This document shows positions 1-13,049 of a DNA stretch of 64,000 nt, piece after piece. Made by a program: the position numbers and the translations under genes. The stretch lies in the NCBI GenBank assembly GCA_022393335.1, contig JAJEKB010021268.1, forward strand, positions 531,505 through 595,504. The letters are read 5' to 3'. Below the pieces are notes generated by a model. That model had not been told where the DNA came from. It was given only the letters and a program-made list of their open reading frames with translations, and did no database searches. The number at the start of each line of letters is the position of its first letter. Within the stretch, counting starts at the first letter, position 1. This DNA comes from Macrotrachela quadricornifera (taxonomy: Eukaryota > Rotifera > Eurotatoria > Philodinida > Philodinidae).

Positions 1-69
1 TGATGGATCAACTTCATATGAACGTAAATCAGCTATAAACATTTTTGCTGATATTGGAACAAATACAGG

Positions 70-1403
70 ACGGAGACATATAAGACCACAAATCGACCCA
101 CAACTGTTTTTCTCTATAAAACTACCTGTGCTTTTTGAAACTGCTATATTCTGATGCAGCATGAAACGCTGAATCTTTTGGTAATAAACTCGCCTCTTCT
201 AGCATGTAATTAGCCTTTAAATCAAACAGTTTCCAGGAAGATCTTTCATAGAGAAAATCTACATATTTTTTTTTAAATAAGTTGTTCAATAATTTGACAA
301 AAACTCAATTAAACCTTTGACTCGCCAGACTCTGTTTATACTGGTTCGATAGCATTTTTCATAGCCTACAAAATAGTATATGCCTTGAATCCGAAACTTG
401 TTGAACGTGAAAATTCACAAGACAAATATTTTCATCTGTTTAACTCGTTCTTATTTTTCCAATAAATGATTTTCACATTTTTGAAAACTTCCGTCCATCT
501 TAACCGAACAAAACGTTACCAGAGGCATTCGCAAAAACACATAACTCCAACCAGGAAAAAACCGGCATACACACCTCTCATAAAACTAATAAACTTCAAA
601 CAAATTATTCTTTGATTTACTGCGGATCATAATACCTGTGAAAACTAGACATTTTGATGGATCCTTGACTTCATCAAGCTCGTTTTAGTATATTTCTTTA
701 CAAAGCAGTTGACACATTAGCAGACACTTTATTTTTCATACGATCAAAAGTGCTATCAAACCAGCAATAAGAGGCTCCGTCATCCTTGTTGTTTCAGGAA
801 ACACACGGTACAATACTAACTTCTCATGGCATGAAAATGCAATGTTTTGGTTTATTCTTCCATGTATCTATCTTGTGAAATTTTTTGGCCAACAAATTGA
901 AGAGTTGAGAGATAGGCTATTTTGTACCGCCTGAAAGTTGCTATTGAGTCTGCTATACGAGAATCGATCATCAAAATGATTTAAAGAAACACAAGATTCA
1001 ATGATGTCCAGTCATGCCCTAAAAAGGCACTATTTTGAACCACTTTGAAAAGTATTTGTCTTGTGAATTTTTTGATCAAAAAGTTTAAGATTTAAGACAT
1101 ATTATTTTGTAGCCCGTACAAAATGGTATAGAACAAATATAAACAGAGCCAGGCTAGTCGAAGGTTTAATTGAATTTCTGTCAAATTACTGAAGAACTCG
1201 AAGAAATATGTAGATTTTCTCTAAAAAAGATCTCTCGAAAAATTGTTTGGTTTGAAGGCTAATTACGTGCTAGAGGGGGCTGAGTTTATTACCAAAATAT
1301 TCAGCGTTTCATGCTGCATCAGAGTATAGCAGTTTCAAAAAGTACAGATAGTTCTATAGAGAAAAACAGCTGTGGGTCGATTTGTGATCTTATACGCCTC
1401 CGT
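70..1403. mobile_element. Foldback element with long diverged inverted repeats
   Basis: The left arm (about 70-435) and the right arm (about 1050-1403) are reverse complements over some 350 bp with scattered mismatches. Landmarks are the outer ACGGAG/CTCCGT, the shared block GATGCAGCATGAAACGCTGA, and the inner GACAAATA. The roughly 610-bp middle has no convincing gene. Part of the arm sequence is present a third time in direct orientation at about 866-950. Its layout fits a foldback or long-TIR non-autonomous DNA element. I see no transposase, no clear target duplication and no named family. Confidence 0.75.
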
Positions 1404-3025
1404 ACTTTTTGCATTATTTTTACTGTCAAAATAAAATGCAAAAAATCGAGTATGAAAATGTATGCATTTCAATGCTTTCGATGTGTTTTATGACTAATTA
1501 AAGTTAGAAAGCTGAAATTTTCAAGAATAAAAGATTTTTGCTGAAGATAATTTAGTGATCGAGGATTGGACAAAACTCTGATCGTTGAGAGAAATGAATA
1601 TTTTACGTGAAAAAATGATCGCCTTGTATATTGTCTTCATCCGAAAAGTAAATATCATCTTCACATACTAGTAAAAGATTCCAATTGATAGAAAGAACCA
1701 AACACCGGCAGGAGTAATGCGATTTTCTATAGGAAAGATGACTTAAAAAATGGAAAAATTCCCCTATCTATAGGTTGATTTACATACTTGGACAGCGTAA
1801 ATATGGAGTGAGTTGTATATAATTTGAGTGAAAAGAACGATGATAAATTTGGATATAGTATTTTGAAAAATGGAAGGATGTTACTATGCATCGTAAAGAT
1901 GAATCTTTCTTTCGCATGTATAGATAGTTTGTCCAGTTACACATCAGTATACATTACGAATAGAAAAATTAAAATGCGTTGGGATAAAGAAAAGTATTAT
2001 AGAAATTATGATAACGAAAAACGAGAAGTGTCGTTGGATGTACTGGATAGATACACATATTAACGTTGGTATAATCTCATTACGCACCAAAGCGTTAAGT
2101 TATTTCTGAATAAGACTAACTGACTACTTTTTCTAAATAGAGACGCTCTTCTCTCTCATATTAAGTCTTAGGTAGATGTTTGAAGGTGGTCTGTTGACGT
2201 AACGCTTGAAAATATTGATGTAAGATTTATATTATTTGCCCTACTAAGCGTTTTTTATTCTCCGCTTAGTATAGCAATAAATGAATCATAGTAAAGCATA
2301 ATAGAGATCATTTTTAGCGATGTTATTGAAGACGTGATGTTTTTCTTCCGAGAAAAAAAATCAACATACAACCCTTCACACGTAATTACAGCCGTGTGAA
2401 GAAAAGGATAAAGGTAAAAAAATATGATGTTCCTTTTTTTTTCTTCCCTCGTTAATGTGTCTTGCGTGTGTAAGTGTTGGTTTTCTTTTATATGAAAAAT
2501 ATCAGGTGTGAAATAATATATCTCAAAAATCGTATCTCGAAAATTCTTATATATGGTTGACGCCAGTTTTAGCTGTCCACGTTCTGAATCGAGTTGACTT
2601 TCCGATCATCGGTTCATGGGAATATTATTCGTTTCCTTAGCTTACAACTGATTTTTAACTTTACCAAGAGTTCGAGATCACATTAATGGTTGAGCACCCT
2701 CGATTTTCTGAGTTTTGTGATGATGGATCATAAGCACAAGACATCAATGGGCGGCGAGAATGAATATAAATCAGTCTTCTATTCTTTCAAGCTTTTGATT
2801 CACTCACACTCACATTTTCACATGTTAATAGTATGACTCATTGGTCAGTATTGGATTGTATATTGTTTCCTTATTGAGAACATTTGAGAAGTTGGCTAAG
2901 ATGCAAGTTGGAGTAGCTAATTTCGATGAGATGGATTCAACAGCCATGTGAAATACTCTATTGATTAGTAACACCTCTCTTTTTTGTGTCTCAAAATATC
3001 GACTCACACATATCCATTTCATTTT
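1404..3025. other. Intergenic, no gene recognised
   Basis: The open frames here are short, lack splice context and resemble nothing I know. The stretch ends at the T-rich acceptor in front of the gene at 3065. Confidence 0.5.
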
Positions 3026-3027
3026 AG
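3016..3027 (+). promoter_or_regulatory. Splice acceptor ahead of the start codon
   Basis: The T-rich run ending in CATTTTAG lies 37 bp before the ATG at 3065. With no coding exon visible upstream, it is either the end of a 5'UTR intron or a spliced-leader trans-splice site. Confidence 0.5.
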
Positions 3028-3064
3028 ATATTCTATCGCGAAGAAGAGACAACGATATTTCTTC

Positions 3065-3511
3065 ATGTCTGATCAAGATGATGAACGTTTGCGACGTTTA
3101 GGTCAATTTCTGGTTAATTTTAATGCAGCTGGTGGCTCATTGGCATTTGACAAGAGCGAATTTTTTCGTTTGTCTGATGATCCCGACACTATGTCTCAAC
3201 TTACATCGGAAGATTTACAACAAGTGGCCGATGCCCTATATCATTCACTCACTATTGGTATAAATAGCATGCTCGTTGGAAGGAGCGGTGGTGGATCGGT
3301 CCAATTTATTGCGGCCCAATTTAAGAATTCAAACATGCGAGAAAGCAAACTCCAACCAAAAGTGATTGAAGCAGCACTGACAAAAATCATTGACAATCTA
3401 GATCAGTATCCACAGCTGAAAGGCATCAAATGTAATTTATCGTACAATGATGGTGGCTCAATGATGGCTGCAAAAGGCGTGCGAACATTTCGTATCGAGG
3501 GAAGAGATTAA
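3065..3511 (+). CDS. Unrecognised 148-aa protein
   Basis: A single uninterrupted frame of 148 codons starts at MSDQDDERLRRLGQF. I chose this ATG because a splice acceptor (CATTTTAG) ends at 3027, so the in-frame codons before it are probably intron or leader. The product is soluble in appearance and mixes charged and small residues. It has a central glycine-rich turn (GRSGGGS, near residue 80) and a second one (NDGGS, near residue 131), and it ends in RIEGRD. No signal peptide, membrane segment or known motif is visible. A poly-A signal AATAAA lies at 3550-3555, 39 bp after the stop. Its codons use G and C in third positions more often than the conserved genes to the right. I do not recognise the family. 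The even residue mix, the upstream acceptor and the poly-A signal argue for a real gene. Confidence 0.7.
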   Translation: MSDQDDERLRRLGQFLVNFNAAGGSLAFDKSEFFRLSDDPDTMSQLTSEDLQQVADALYHSLTIGINSMLVGRSGGGSVQFIAAQFKNSNMRESKLQPKVIEAALTKIIDNLDQYPQLKGIKCNLSYNDGGSMMAAKGVRTFRIEGRD

Positions 3512-3549
3512 AACATTGTCTACGTTAGAACTTCATCATATTATCCAAG

Positions 3550-3555
3550 AATAAA
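3550..3555 (+). terminator. Poly-A signal AATAAA
   Basis: A canonical hexamer 39 bp downstream of the stop of the 148-aa gene. Confidence 0.55.
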
Positions 3556-5889
3556 ATGATAATATTTCAGAGTATAATTCACATACTACTTTTGACATAT
3601 GTTTTTTATAATACGCAAAGAAAACAGAAGAATTTTATTTTATGATTTAGTTGGCATTGAATATTGGTAGCTCTTGTCAATAAACCTAATCATTTACCTA
3701 TGAAATGTTTATTCTTTTTTCTACGCATTTATTAACTAGAAGTGCTACGTCATCGGTCGAAACAATACTTTTTTTCTTGTGTTCTCGACTGTGTGTCACG
3801 ACAAATATGATAAATATCTCATATGATTTATGGGATGCAGTAAATAGTATTTTCAAGCAATGAATAATCTAAACATGTCATATTCAATAAATATTTGTCA
3901 AAATAATGGCAGATAGCTTTAGCTTATAGTGTAACAATAACAGCATATTCTTTGTTCAGTGAGAGTTGGCTGCGGAACTTAAAGTGTCGACAATGCGAAT
4001 TTACAGCGAAAATTTTTATTCACAATTTTATTACATCATCGGATAGAGTTTGCACAGCTGTTCACAGAAAAGTACTTTTTAGCCCTAGAAAATGCTTCCT
4101 TCCAATCGAAAAATACGAAATACTCCAGAACTGTCGTTTTTTGAGAAAAACACATTCTTCTTCTTGCAAGCTTCTGAAAATGAAAATGGTTTTTCAAGAT
4201 TCAACATCAAAAACTGAATGTAATAAAGTTCTTTTATCGACTGTACATCACAAACCCTAATGGTTGTAGCTCTTGAAATCGCGTTGAGTGCAATAAGGTA
4301 ATCGTCTGTATTACCTTATCTACCAATACCAACACTTTGAACATATGATTCTTATATGCTTAGATAGGCAAGAGATATATGTATTCAGCGTAGCTAAACT
4401 TGATGATCAATCACTGTATTATGATGTGAAACGGTATCCTCGAAAATAGGCTATTTTTGCTATTTTTTCATTTTTTTGTATAATCTTGCATCGAGCTAAT
4501 TCTTATATGACTAATATGAGTGAGCTGATATAGTGATGTACAGAAAGTACTGACTTAGTATTACATTCTTATATAAAAAGTCTCAATCATAATTTGTAGT
4601 TATAGAAAAATATCGATACCACAAAATGGCGAAAAATGATGAAAATGGCTATTATAGGCCAGAAGGTCAGATTTTGTGATCTCAAAAATCTATGATGCCG
4701 AGCGAAAGTCTACAGAATTTTTTACCATAAGTTTTAGGCTATTGAGGCCTTCTATTGCTGAAAGTTTCAGCCCGGCCGGAGATGCTTTGTATAACGTGGT
4801 AGATTTTTCGTAGAACTACCCGAAAATATCTTGCATTTTAGATGTGTCATAATATGTATGCTAGCCATTTATTCATCTTTTTGTTTAATGCGTGTGACTA
4901 TATATAATTAAGTAAACTAGTGCAATCGCTCCTTTACCTTTTTCTATGCCTTATCTGCTAGTTTATTTTCCGATCATTTATTATTTGAGAACATAAGAAG
5001 AGTTCATCACATTGTTTAGAATGAACTGCTTCCTACCGATTCATTCAGCATCAACTAGATCCGAGAGGGTTAGTTCTTAATAAATTACTGTTGCGAGCTC
5101 AAGGGTTATACGATACTAATTCGGGTTGGACTTAAAAGCAGAAATTTCTCGCATTTGAAAAAATACTACAATCCAAAATAATGCGTTGGAATTGTCACAT
5201 GAGACAGTGTCGTAGATCCGTCCGAGAAAATATTTCGTGAAAACCAATTTCTTCCCATATTACAACACATGTAAAATATTTTATCTTATTCTGAAAACAT
5301 TAAACTGTCATATTTGAGTGGTTATCTTGTTCAAAACGTATTCACAAAGTACTATGTTCAAACCTCAGTATCACTATCAATAAAATGACCCTACACAAAT
5401 CACTAACGGCTAAGTTCTATCCAATGACTCATTCGTAGCGTGTTGAATTCATCCTTAGACCCTATGTTAGATGCAAGGGATGTAGACACCGCCGTCTGTA
5501 AGAACAAAAAAGAGAAATCGGCTGCATATCGATCATAATAATAATCGTAGCTGACCAGACTTGTGACAAACCTATGCGATACTATTATATTATTATTATT
5601 GTTAAAACATCACAATTGATAGGAATATTTCGATTCATAATCACATGTTTCTATGTACGTATCCTCACACTATTGCAATCTTCCGAGAACTACCATACTC
5701 TATATACTCTAAAATTTTTTATTTCTTCTTATAAGGTGAGCGAAGAAAAATTACCATGAAGAAATTAGCAAATGTACTTATAATTAAAGTTGCGAGAATT
5801 AAGATCGATTGTCTTCACATTCACACAGAACTGTCTCTTCAAATATCTTACGAACTTCTACGAACAATTACGGGATTATTCTTAGCAAA
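3556..5889. other. Intergenic, no gene recognised
   Basis: AT-rich DNA with short open frames only. The longest (3952-4260, +) starts on a non-ATG codon and has no recognisable motif or splice signals. I see no RNA gene. Confidence 0.5.
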
Positions 5890-8800
5890 AAATACAGCAT
5901 CATCAATGAACGTCATGAAGGAAACGACTATTCACCTATTTTGCTCACTTGAAAGCAAACATTTCGAGTTAGTCAACTCATCGAACGTCACATAGTAAAT
6001 CAATATATCTAAGGAAAATTCTCTTCATCGGTTTTGCTCACTTGGGAGCAAACTTTGCGAGTTGATCAGCTCATCAAATATCACATGGAAAATCAGCATA
6101 TCACATAACTATTTTGATCAACTCTTTTGCTCACTTGGAAGCAAACCTTGCAGATTGGTCATCCAATCTAACACCACATGGTAAATCAATATTTTTAACC
6201 AAGATTCTGTTCACCTCTTTTGCTCACGTGGATGCAAAGCTTGCAAGTTTGTCAGCTTACCGAACGTTGCATGGAAAATCAATATTTTTAACCAAGATTC
6301 TGTTGATCTCTTTCGCTCACTTGGAAGCAAACTTTGTGAGTTAGTCAACTCCTTGAACTTCACGTGAAAAATCAATATTTCTAATGAAAATTCAGTTCAT
6401 CTACTTTGGTCACTTGAGAGCAAAATTTGCCACTTGATCAGCTCATCAAACTTCACACGTAAAATCAATATTTCTCATCAAGATTCTGTTCACCCGCTTT
6501 GCTTACTTCCGAGCAAACCATGCGAGTCGGTCAGCTCATCCAACGTCACACGGAAAATCAATATTTCTGATCAAGGTTCTGTGCACCTCTTTTGCTCACT
6601 TTGAAGTAAACCATGCGAGTTAGTCAGCTCATCGAACATCACATAGAAAATCAATATTTCTAAGGAAAATTCTGCTCACCTGTTTTGCTCACTGAGAAGC
6701 AAACCATTCGAGTTGGTTACTTCATCGAACATCACATGAAAAATCATTACTTGTAACGAAAATTCTGTTCGCCTCTTTTGCTCACTTGGAAGCAAACCTT
6801 GCGGGTTGGTCATCTAATCTAACACCACCTGGTAAATCAATATTTTTAACCAAGATTTTGTTCACCTTATTTGCTCACGTGGATGCAAAGCTTGCGAGTT
6901 AGTCAGCTCATCGAGCGTTACATGAAATATCAATATTTTAAACCAAGATTCTGTTGATCATTTTTGCTCACTTGGAAGCAAACCTTGCAAGTCGGTCAGT
7001 TCATCAAGTATAACATGAAAAACTAATATTTCTCATGACTGTCCTGTTCATTTCTTTTGCTCACTTACAAGCGAACCTTGCGAGTTGGTCAGCTAATCGA
7101 ACATCATATTAAATGTCAATATTTCTAAAAAATGTTCTATTTATCTCTTTTGCTCACGTGGTAGCAAAGCTTGCGATTTACTCAACTCATTGAACATCAT
7201 GTGGAAAATCAATATTTCTCATCAAGATTGTGTTCATCTCTTTTGCTCGATTGGAAGCAAAGACTGCTAGCTAGTCAGTGTATTGAACATTCCATCATGC
7301 ATGAATGAATTTTTGATAATATTTCTACTCGTCTATTTGTGCTCAGTGGAAAACAAAGTTTACTATGGATTCAGCTATTGAAACATAAAATACTACATGA
7401 ATATTTCTTATAACTATTCTGTTCACCTCTTTTACTACCTTGGAAACAAGCTTTGCGAGTTCATCAGCTGGTCGAACATCACATGGAAAATAAATACTTC
7501 TAAAAAAAGTTCTATTCATATGTTTTCCTCACTTAGAAGCAAACTTTGCGAATTGGTCAGCTCATGGAACATCACATAGAAGATCAATATTTCTCATAAC
7601 TATTCTGTTCACCTCTTTACCGCGCTTGGAAGTTAACATTGTGAGTTGATCAGCTCATCAGACATCACATGGAAAATTAATATTTCTCATCAAGATTCTG
7701 TTCACTTCCTTTGCTCATTTGGGAGCAATGCTTGCGAATTCATCAGCTCATCAAACGCCACATCGAAAATAAATATTTCTCATCAAGATTCTGTTCACTT
7801 CTTTGCTCACTTCGAAGCAAAACTTGTGCATTGATCAATTCTTCGAACCTCAAATGAAAAATCAATATTTCTAACAAAGGTTCTTTTCACCTCTTGTTGT
7901 CACTTCGGTGAAAACCTTGCGAATTGGTCAGTTTATCAAACATCACGTGAAAAATCAATCTTTTTAAACAAAATTCTGTTTATCTTTTTTTGTCACTTGA
8001 AGCAAAGCTTGGGGGTTGGTCATCTCATCGAACATCACATGGAAAATAAATATTTCTTATAACTATCCAGTTCATTTCTTTTGCTCACTTAGAAGCAAAG
8101 CTTGCGAGCTGGTCACCTTATCGATCATCACATGGAAAATCAATATTTCTAATGAGATTTCTGTTCGTCCCTTTTACTCACGTGAAAGCAAAGCTTGAGA
8201 AATGGTTCTCTTATAGAACTTCACATGAAAAATCAATATTTCTCATCAAGATTCTGCTCACCTCTTTTGCTCACTTGACAGCAAAGTTTGCGAGCTGATC
8301 AGTTCATTGAACATCACATGGAAAATCAATGTTTTTAACCATGGTTCTGTTCATCTCTTTTCCTCACGTGAAAGTAAAGCTTGCGAGTTGGTTATGTCAT
8401 CAAACGTCACACGGACAATCAATATTTCTCATCAACATTCTGTTCATTTCTTTTGCTCACTTGAAAGCAAGTTTTGCAAACTGACCAGCTCTTCGAACGT
8501 CAGACAAAATGTCAATATTTTTAACCAAGCTTGTGTGCATCTCTTTTTGCCACTTTCAAATAAACTTTTCGATTTGGTCAATTCATCAGAGATCACATGG
8601 AAAATCAATATTTTTAAGTAAGATTCTGTTAATCTGTTTTGTTCACTTGGAAGCCAAGCTTGCGGATTGATCACCTCATTGAACAGCACATGGAAAATCA
8701 ATATTTTTAACTAAGATTCTGTTCACCTGTTTTGCTCACTTGGAAATATAGCTTGCGAGTTGGTCAGCTCATCGAACACCATATGGAAAATCAAAATTTC

Positions 8801-9430
8801 TAATGAAAATTCTGTTTACCTCTGTTGCTCACATGAAAGCAAACCTTGGAAATTGAGAAGCTCATCCAACATCACATGAAAAATCAATATCTCTCAACAA
8901 GATTCTGTTCACCTCTTTTGCTTATTTTAAAGAAAAGCTTGCGGGTTGATCAGCTCATCGAACATCATATGGAAAATCAATGTTTTTCATAACTATTCTG
9001 TTCACCTCTTTTGCTCCTTTAGAAACAAATTTTGCGAGTTTGGCAGTTAATCGAATATCACATAAAAAATCATTGTTTTTGAAAAAAGTTCTGTTCATCT
9101 CTTTTGATCATTTGGAAGCAAACCTTGCAAGTTGGTCAGGTCATCGATCATAACCTGAAAAATCAATATTTCTCATAACTGTTCTGTGCACCCCTTTGCT
9201 CGCTTGTAAGCAAATCGCACGAGTTAATCCGCTCATCAAACATCACATGAAAAATCAATATTTTCCATCAAGATTCTGTCCATCTGTTTTGCTCACGTGG
9301 AAGCAAACCTTAATAGTTGTTCAGCTCATCGAAGATCACATGGAAAATCAATATTTTGAACCATGGTTCTGTTCACTGTTTCTGGTCACTTGAAAAGAAA
9401 GCTAGTTAATTAGTCAGTTTCTCTCGTCAA
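5890..9430. repeat. 93-bp tandem satellite, about 38 copies
   Basis: The block TTTTGCTCACTTGGAAGC recurs at a nearly constant 93-bp step (for example near 5939, 6032, 6125, 6218, 6311, 8079, 8172, 8266, 8359, 8452 and 9381). I counted about 38 positions. Within a unit the order is TTTTGCTCACTTGGAAGC, then a CTTGCGAGTTGGTCAGCTCA block, then ATCACATGGAAAATCAATAT, then AAGATTCTGTTCACCT. Neighbouring copies differ by many point changes and rare 1-2 bp indels. Because 93 is a multiple of three, the array shows long open stretches in two plus-strand frames. These look like a by-product of the period rather than a gene, since frames break in many copies and no start, splice or end signals are conserved. 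Confidence 0.95.
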
Positions 9431-11130
9431 TGGGGTGCTAATATGTTTTGAAGCACAAGTTGCAAGATGCTATTCATCTTTTATGCTTATATTGAAGCGA
9501 TAAAGATCAACTATCGTTTGATAAAGGTTCAAGTGGCAAGTGGATATTATAGTCAAGGTTTTACACAATTGTTTCATGTACCTCAAAGGAAAGGTTATAG
9601 TTTCGCTCATCAGTAGAAGATCACATAATACAGAGACGATTTCTACCAATATTGAATCTATTTATATCATTATACAAATTGAAGATGTGTAGTTCGGAAA
9701 TGAATGAGAGCTCGCACGACCATTGGATTGTCATAACGCATATTAAATTCAATTGATTTTTATTCATCTGAAATAGAGCGTCATCCTACTAGTTCGATCG
9801 AATATCGCACGAAAAATACATAGACAACTTCGTATGTTTTCATTCCGCCATTTCATGACTTCAGATGATTGACGTTGGTTTATCGAAGTAGTCATAAAAG
9901 ATATAGAAAAAGAATAACTTTAATAATATATCGGTTCATTTGATTTGTTTATAATAATGCTGAATTTGAGATTGCTTTGCTGCTAATAAAATGAGAGGAA
10001 GAATGAATAATTATAAGCCGATTTTTGTTTATCTGTTTCATTCATTCATGAGCAAGCTGTTAGCATGATGAGATGATACACGACCACAGAACATACGAAT
10101 AACGCATTTCTTATAATCCTAACCAATAATTTCAATTAGAATAAATAATAATTCGGAAACAGTACCTCGACCAAAGACTGCAGGATCAGTGGATAGTTCT
10201 TATTATCATCATTCTCTTATTCATTTGTTTTACTCGTTTTAGAGCAGAAATGATTAGTTAATCAGACGATCATGAATCACAGCGTACAGTGAACAGTTAT
10301 AAGGAAAGATCTACTCATCTGTTTGATTATTTCAAAGCAAAGTTTATAGATTCGTCAACTGATATAGATAACCTGATAAGTGATTAAATATTTGCCAATA
10401 ACTCTATTCACATCGTTTTATTCACTCCAAAAAAAAGATATTGATTTGAATACTACCAACAAGACTACATACAAAATGAACTTTTGATCACCAATTGACT
10501 TATTCCTCTATTACAATGTCAATGAAGTAAAATTTTTGTGTAGATAGATTGAAGAAACATTACACAACCACTAAATTACTATCATCATGGTTCAGTTCAT
10601 ATAGTGTCTTAAATCGACCGTGAGGCTTTCAAAATGGTGCGAAATTTCAAGAATATATAACAAATGAATGATGATAACGGCACTTGCTAAAATTTCGATC
10701 AATTATCTTATCAACTTTCAAGTAACAAATTTAAACTAATTCATTTACGAGCTATTATATGCTTATTGAATAATTTTAACATTTTGCGCAACAATTGTAT
10801 TCAAGAACTATGTCTACTCTTGATGAAAGTTTTTTTAGTTAATTAATTATTCGAAGATTACGATGGGTGAATAATATTTAGCATGATTTTGTTTTTGTAT
10901 GTTATACAACTATGGTAGAAGTCACAAATTTACGTCTTGATCGAATATCTATGAAAAATGAATGATTATGACGACCACTAATATTTGTTCTTTTTTGTTA
11001 GTCTCTTGATATTGAGTTTCGTTCTCCCCATTAGTGAATACAAATCATACAACAAATGAATAATCATAACAATAATTCTGTTCATTTATTCGACTCTCTT
11101 TAGAAAAAAGTAACGAACCGAAAAATTTTT
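9431..11130. repeat. Decayed continuation of the 93-bp satellite
   Basis: After about 9430 the clean repeat stops, but fragments of the unit keep appearing near the expected spacing. Examples are a TTCATCTTTTATGCT block near 9470, TTTCGCTCATCAG near 9602, TTCATTTGATTTG near 9945, TTCATTTGTTTTACTCG near 10221, CTCATCTGTTTGATT near 10315 and TTCTGTTCATTTATTCGACTC near 11076. The 3' part ('AT(A)CA..GAAAAAT') is also still seen. I read this as an older, mutated edge of the same array. The outer limit is approximate. Confidence 0.6.
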
Positions 11131-13049
11131 CGAAGATCAGAAGGTGACTATACACTCGCTAGAAAGTTTTACATTGGAATATTCTGAATTGGCTTTTGAC
11201 GCCATTATCTGTGGCTCTACTAAATAATAATTCAATGTTCATAATAGCATATAAAATAGTAAAATGTATCAGTTAGTCGGATAAATTTTACCTTTTATTA
11301 TTAAAAGAAATGTATAAAGAGAAAAATCAAGATGCATCGTCCTCTATCATTATAAAGAAAATCTAGCTAGCTTCCTCAATACTTTATAAGTAATTCAAAT
11401 AAATATTGGGTTTTCTTAATTTCGTCTGTTTGATTACTCTGCTAATTCATGTTTTCATCTCATTATATCAATTGTTGCTTAAGAGTAAGTATCTAAGCGA
11501 GAATTAGACATCGACGACGGGGTATCTCTGAATTACTTGGTTTCTTAATATGTTGTAAAGGGCGATGAGCTTCGTACTTCCAAAAATGTTTATCTTAATC
11601 GGATATATTACCGAAGACAAATACTCAAAATACCGATGGCTTTTCCTAATCTAATCTTAGTTATTTTTTAAAAGAATATGTAAATATTTCAAATAAAGCG
11701 ACTTTTGCTTCGAGTCGGAGAAATTCAATTTATGGCTTTTTTAGACATGATTATTCGTTATTTGTGCAATCGGGAACAAAAATTCAGAAGTTTCTGTCGA
11801 AAACATGAATAGTACGGCCTCTTTCAAGAACAGCTACAGCCATACGTTTTCCTCAATTTTTGCTACGAAAGTGATAAAAAATGTTGTTCGACCGCGTTCG
11901 ATGCAACAAGAATGAAATACGTTAAATTTTTACTATAGATAGAGCCTTACTATGCTCTATGACCTGTGACAATTAGCTTCTCGTTCTGAAATTAAAAATG
12001 GACCTTTATATGGTCAATATTCTTTTCTAGCCACTTTTAGTAAGATTTCGGATATGCAAAATCGTAATGAATTTTTTTTCTCATTCATTTATATGTGATT
12101 TGATAGAGCTTGATGGATTGGTAACGGATATATAGTTTTTATTTCCATTCGATTACTTGTTCACTAAGGAAAACGTTGAAAACTCAAATGGCTAAGAATG
12201 TAGTATTGAAAAGGATAAATTCACTTATTCTATAGAAAATGTGGAATTTCAATTGCGTTCAATTATCGTCAAAATCTGCCTGTGAATTAAGTTAAGATAG
12301 GGGCATGGACCTCTCTTTCGATGGAAACAGTTTTTCCTCAAACACATATGAGTCGATGCAGTTTCGAGCGCTGAATCTTAATTTGTAATTTGTTTTGCAC
12401 TCTAACCAAACCATTATATGAAGCTGCTAAAACTGAACTGATTTTTTGACATCTCGCTTGATTTTGTTACTCAATGGAGGAAAACTTTAAGATCACTAAA
12501 AGACTTATTTTTGGTTCGGAAATGGGAAAGTGATTATCATAAGTCATAGAACTTGATAAGCTTTGCCGTTGTTGTCGCATCAAGCGTCGTTGAACAAAAT
12601 TTTGTTCACTATCGTAGCATAAATTGAGAGAAACCTATAAATATATCTGTTTGCGTATCAGACCACACTATCTATATGTTTGATAAAAACTTCTGATTTT
12701 TTGCTCTCGATTGCACAACTAATAAATAATCATGCTTAAAAAAAGTTATGAGTTGAAATTTTTTCGACTTGAAATAGAAAAATTGTTCGATTTGAAAAAA
12801 CTGTATATATATTTTAAAAAATAATTTAAAAAGTTGGATCAGAAGAAATCTTCTATATTTTGAACATTTCTTTTTAGAAATACATCGGATTGAGCTGAAA
12901 ATTTTAGAGAATGGATAACTTATCGCCTTCTACAATATATCAAGAACTAATTAATCCTTAGGTAAAACTCCGTTGTCGATATCTGAGTCTTTCAGATACT
13001 CATTTTCAAATATGTACGAATATTTATTGAGTAGTACTGTGAATTAAAC
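11131..13049. other. Intergenic, no gene recognised
   Basis: AT-rich DNA without a credible reading frame, RNA gene or repeat that I could detect. Confidence 0.45.

Noticed and set aside
3952..4260. 102-codon plus-strand frame
   Set aside because: No ATG start, no splice or poly-A context, no recognisable residues.
4440..4800. Possible inverted repeat around a CTATTTTTGC / ATGGCTATTATAG pair
   Set aside because: The pairing is short and interrupted and I could not extend it into real arms.
6114..9393. Series of 60-104 codon frames in the satellite
   Set aside because: They arise because the 93-bp period is a multiple of three; frames are broken in many units and no gene signals are present.
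5890..9430. CRISPR-like regular repeats
   Set aside because: Units are contiguous with no unique spacers and the DNA is eukaryotic.
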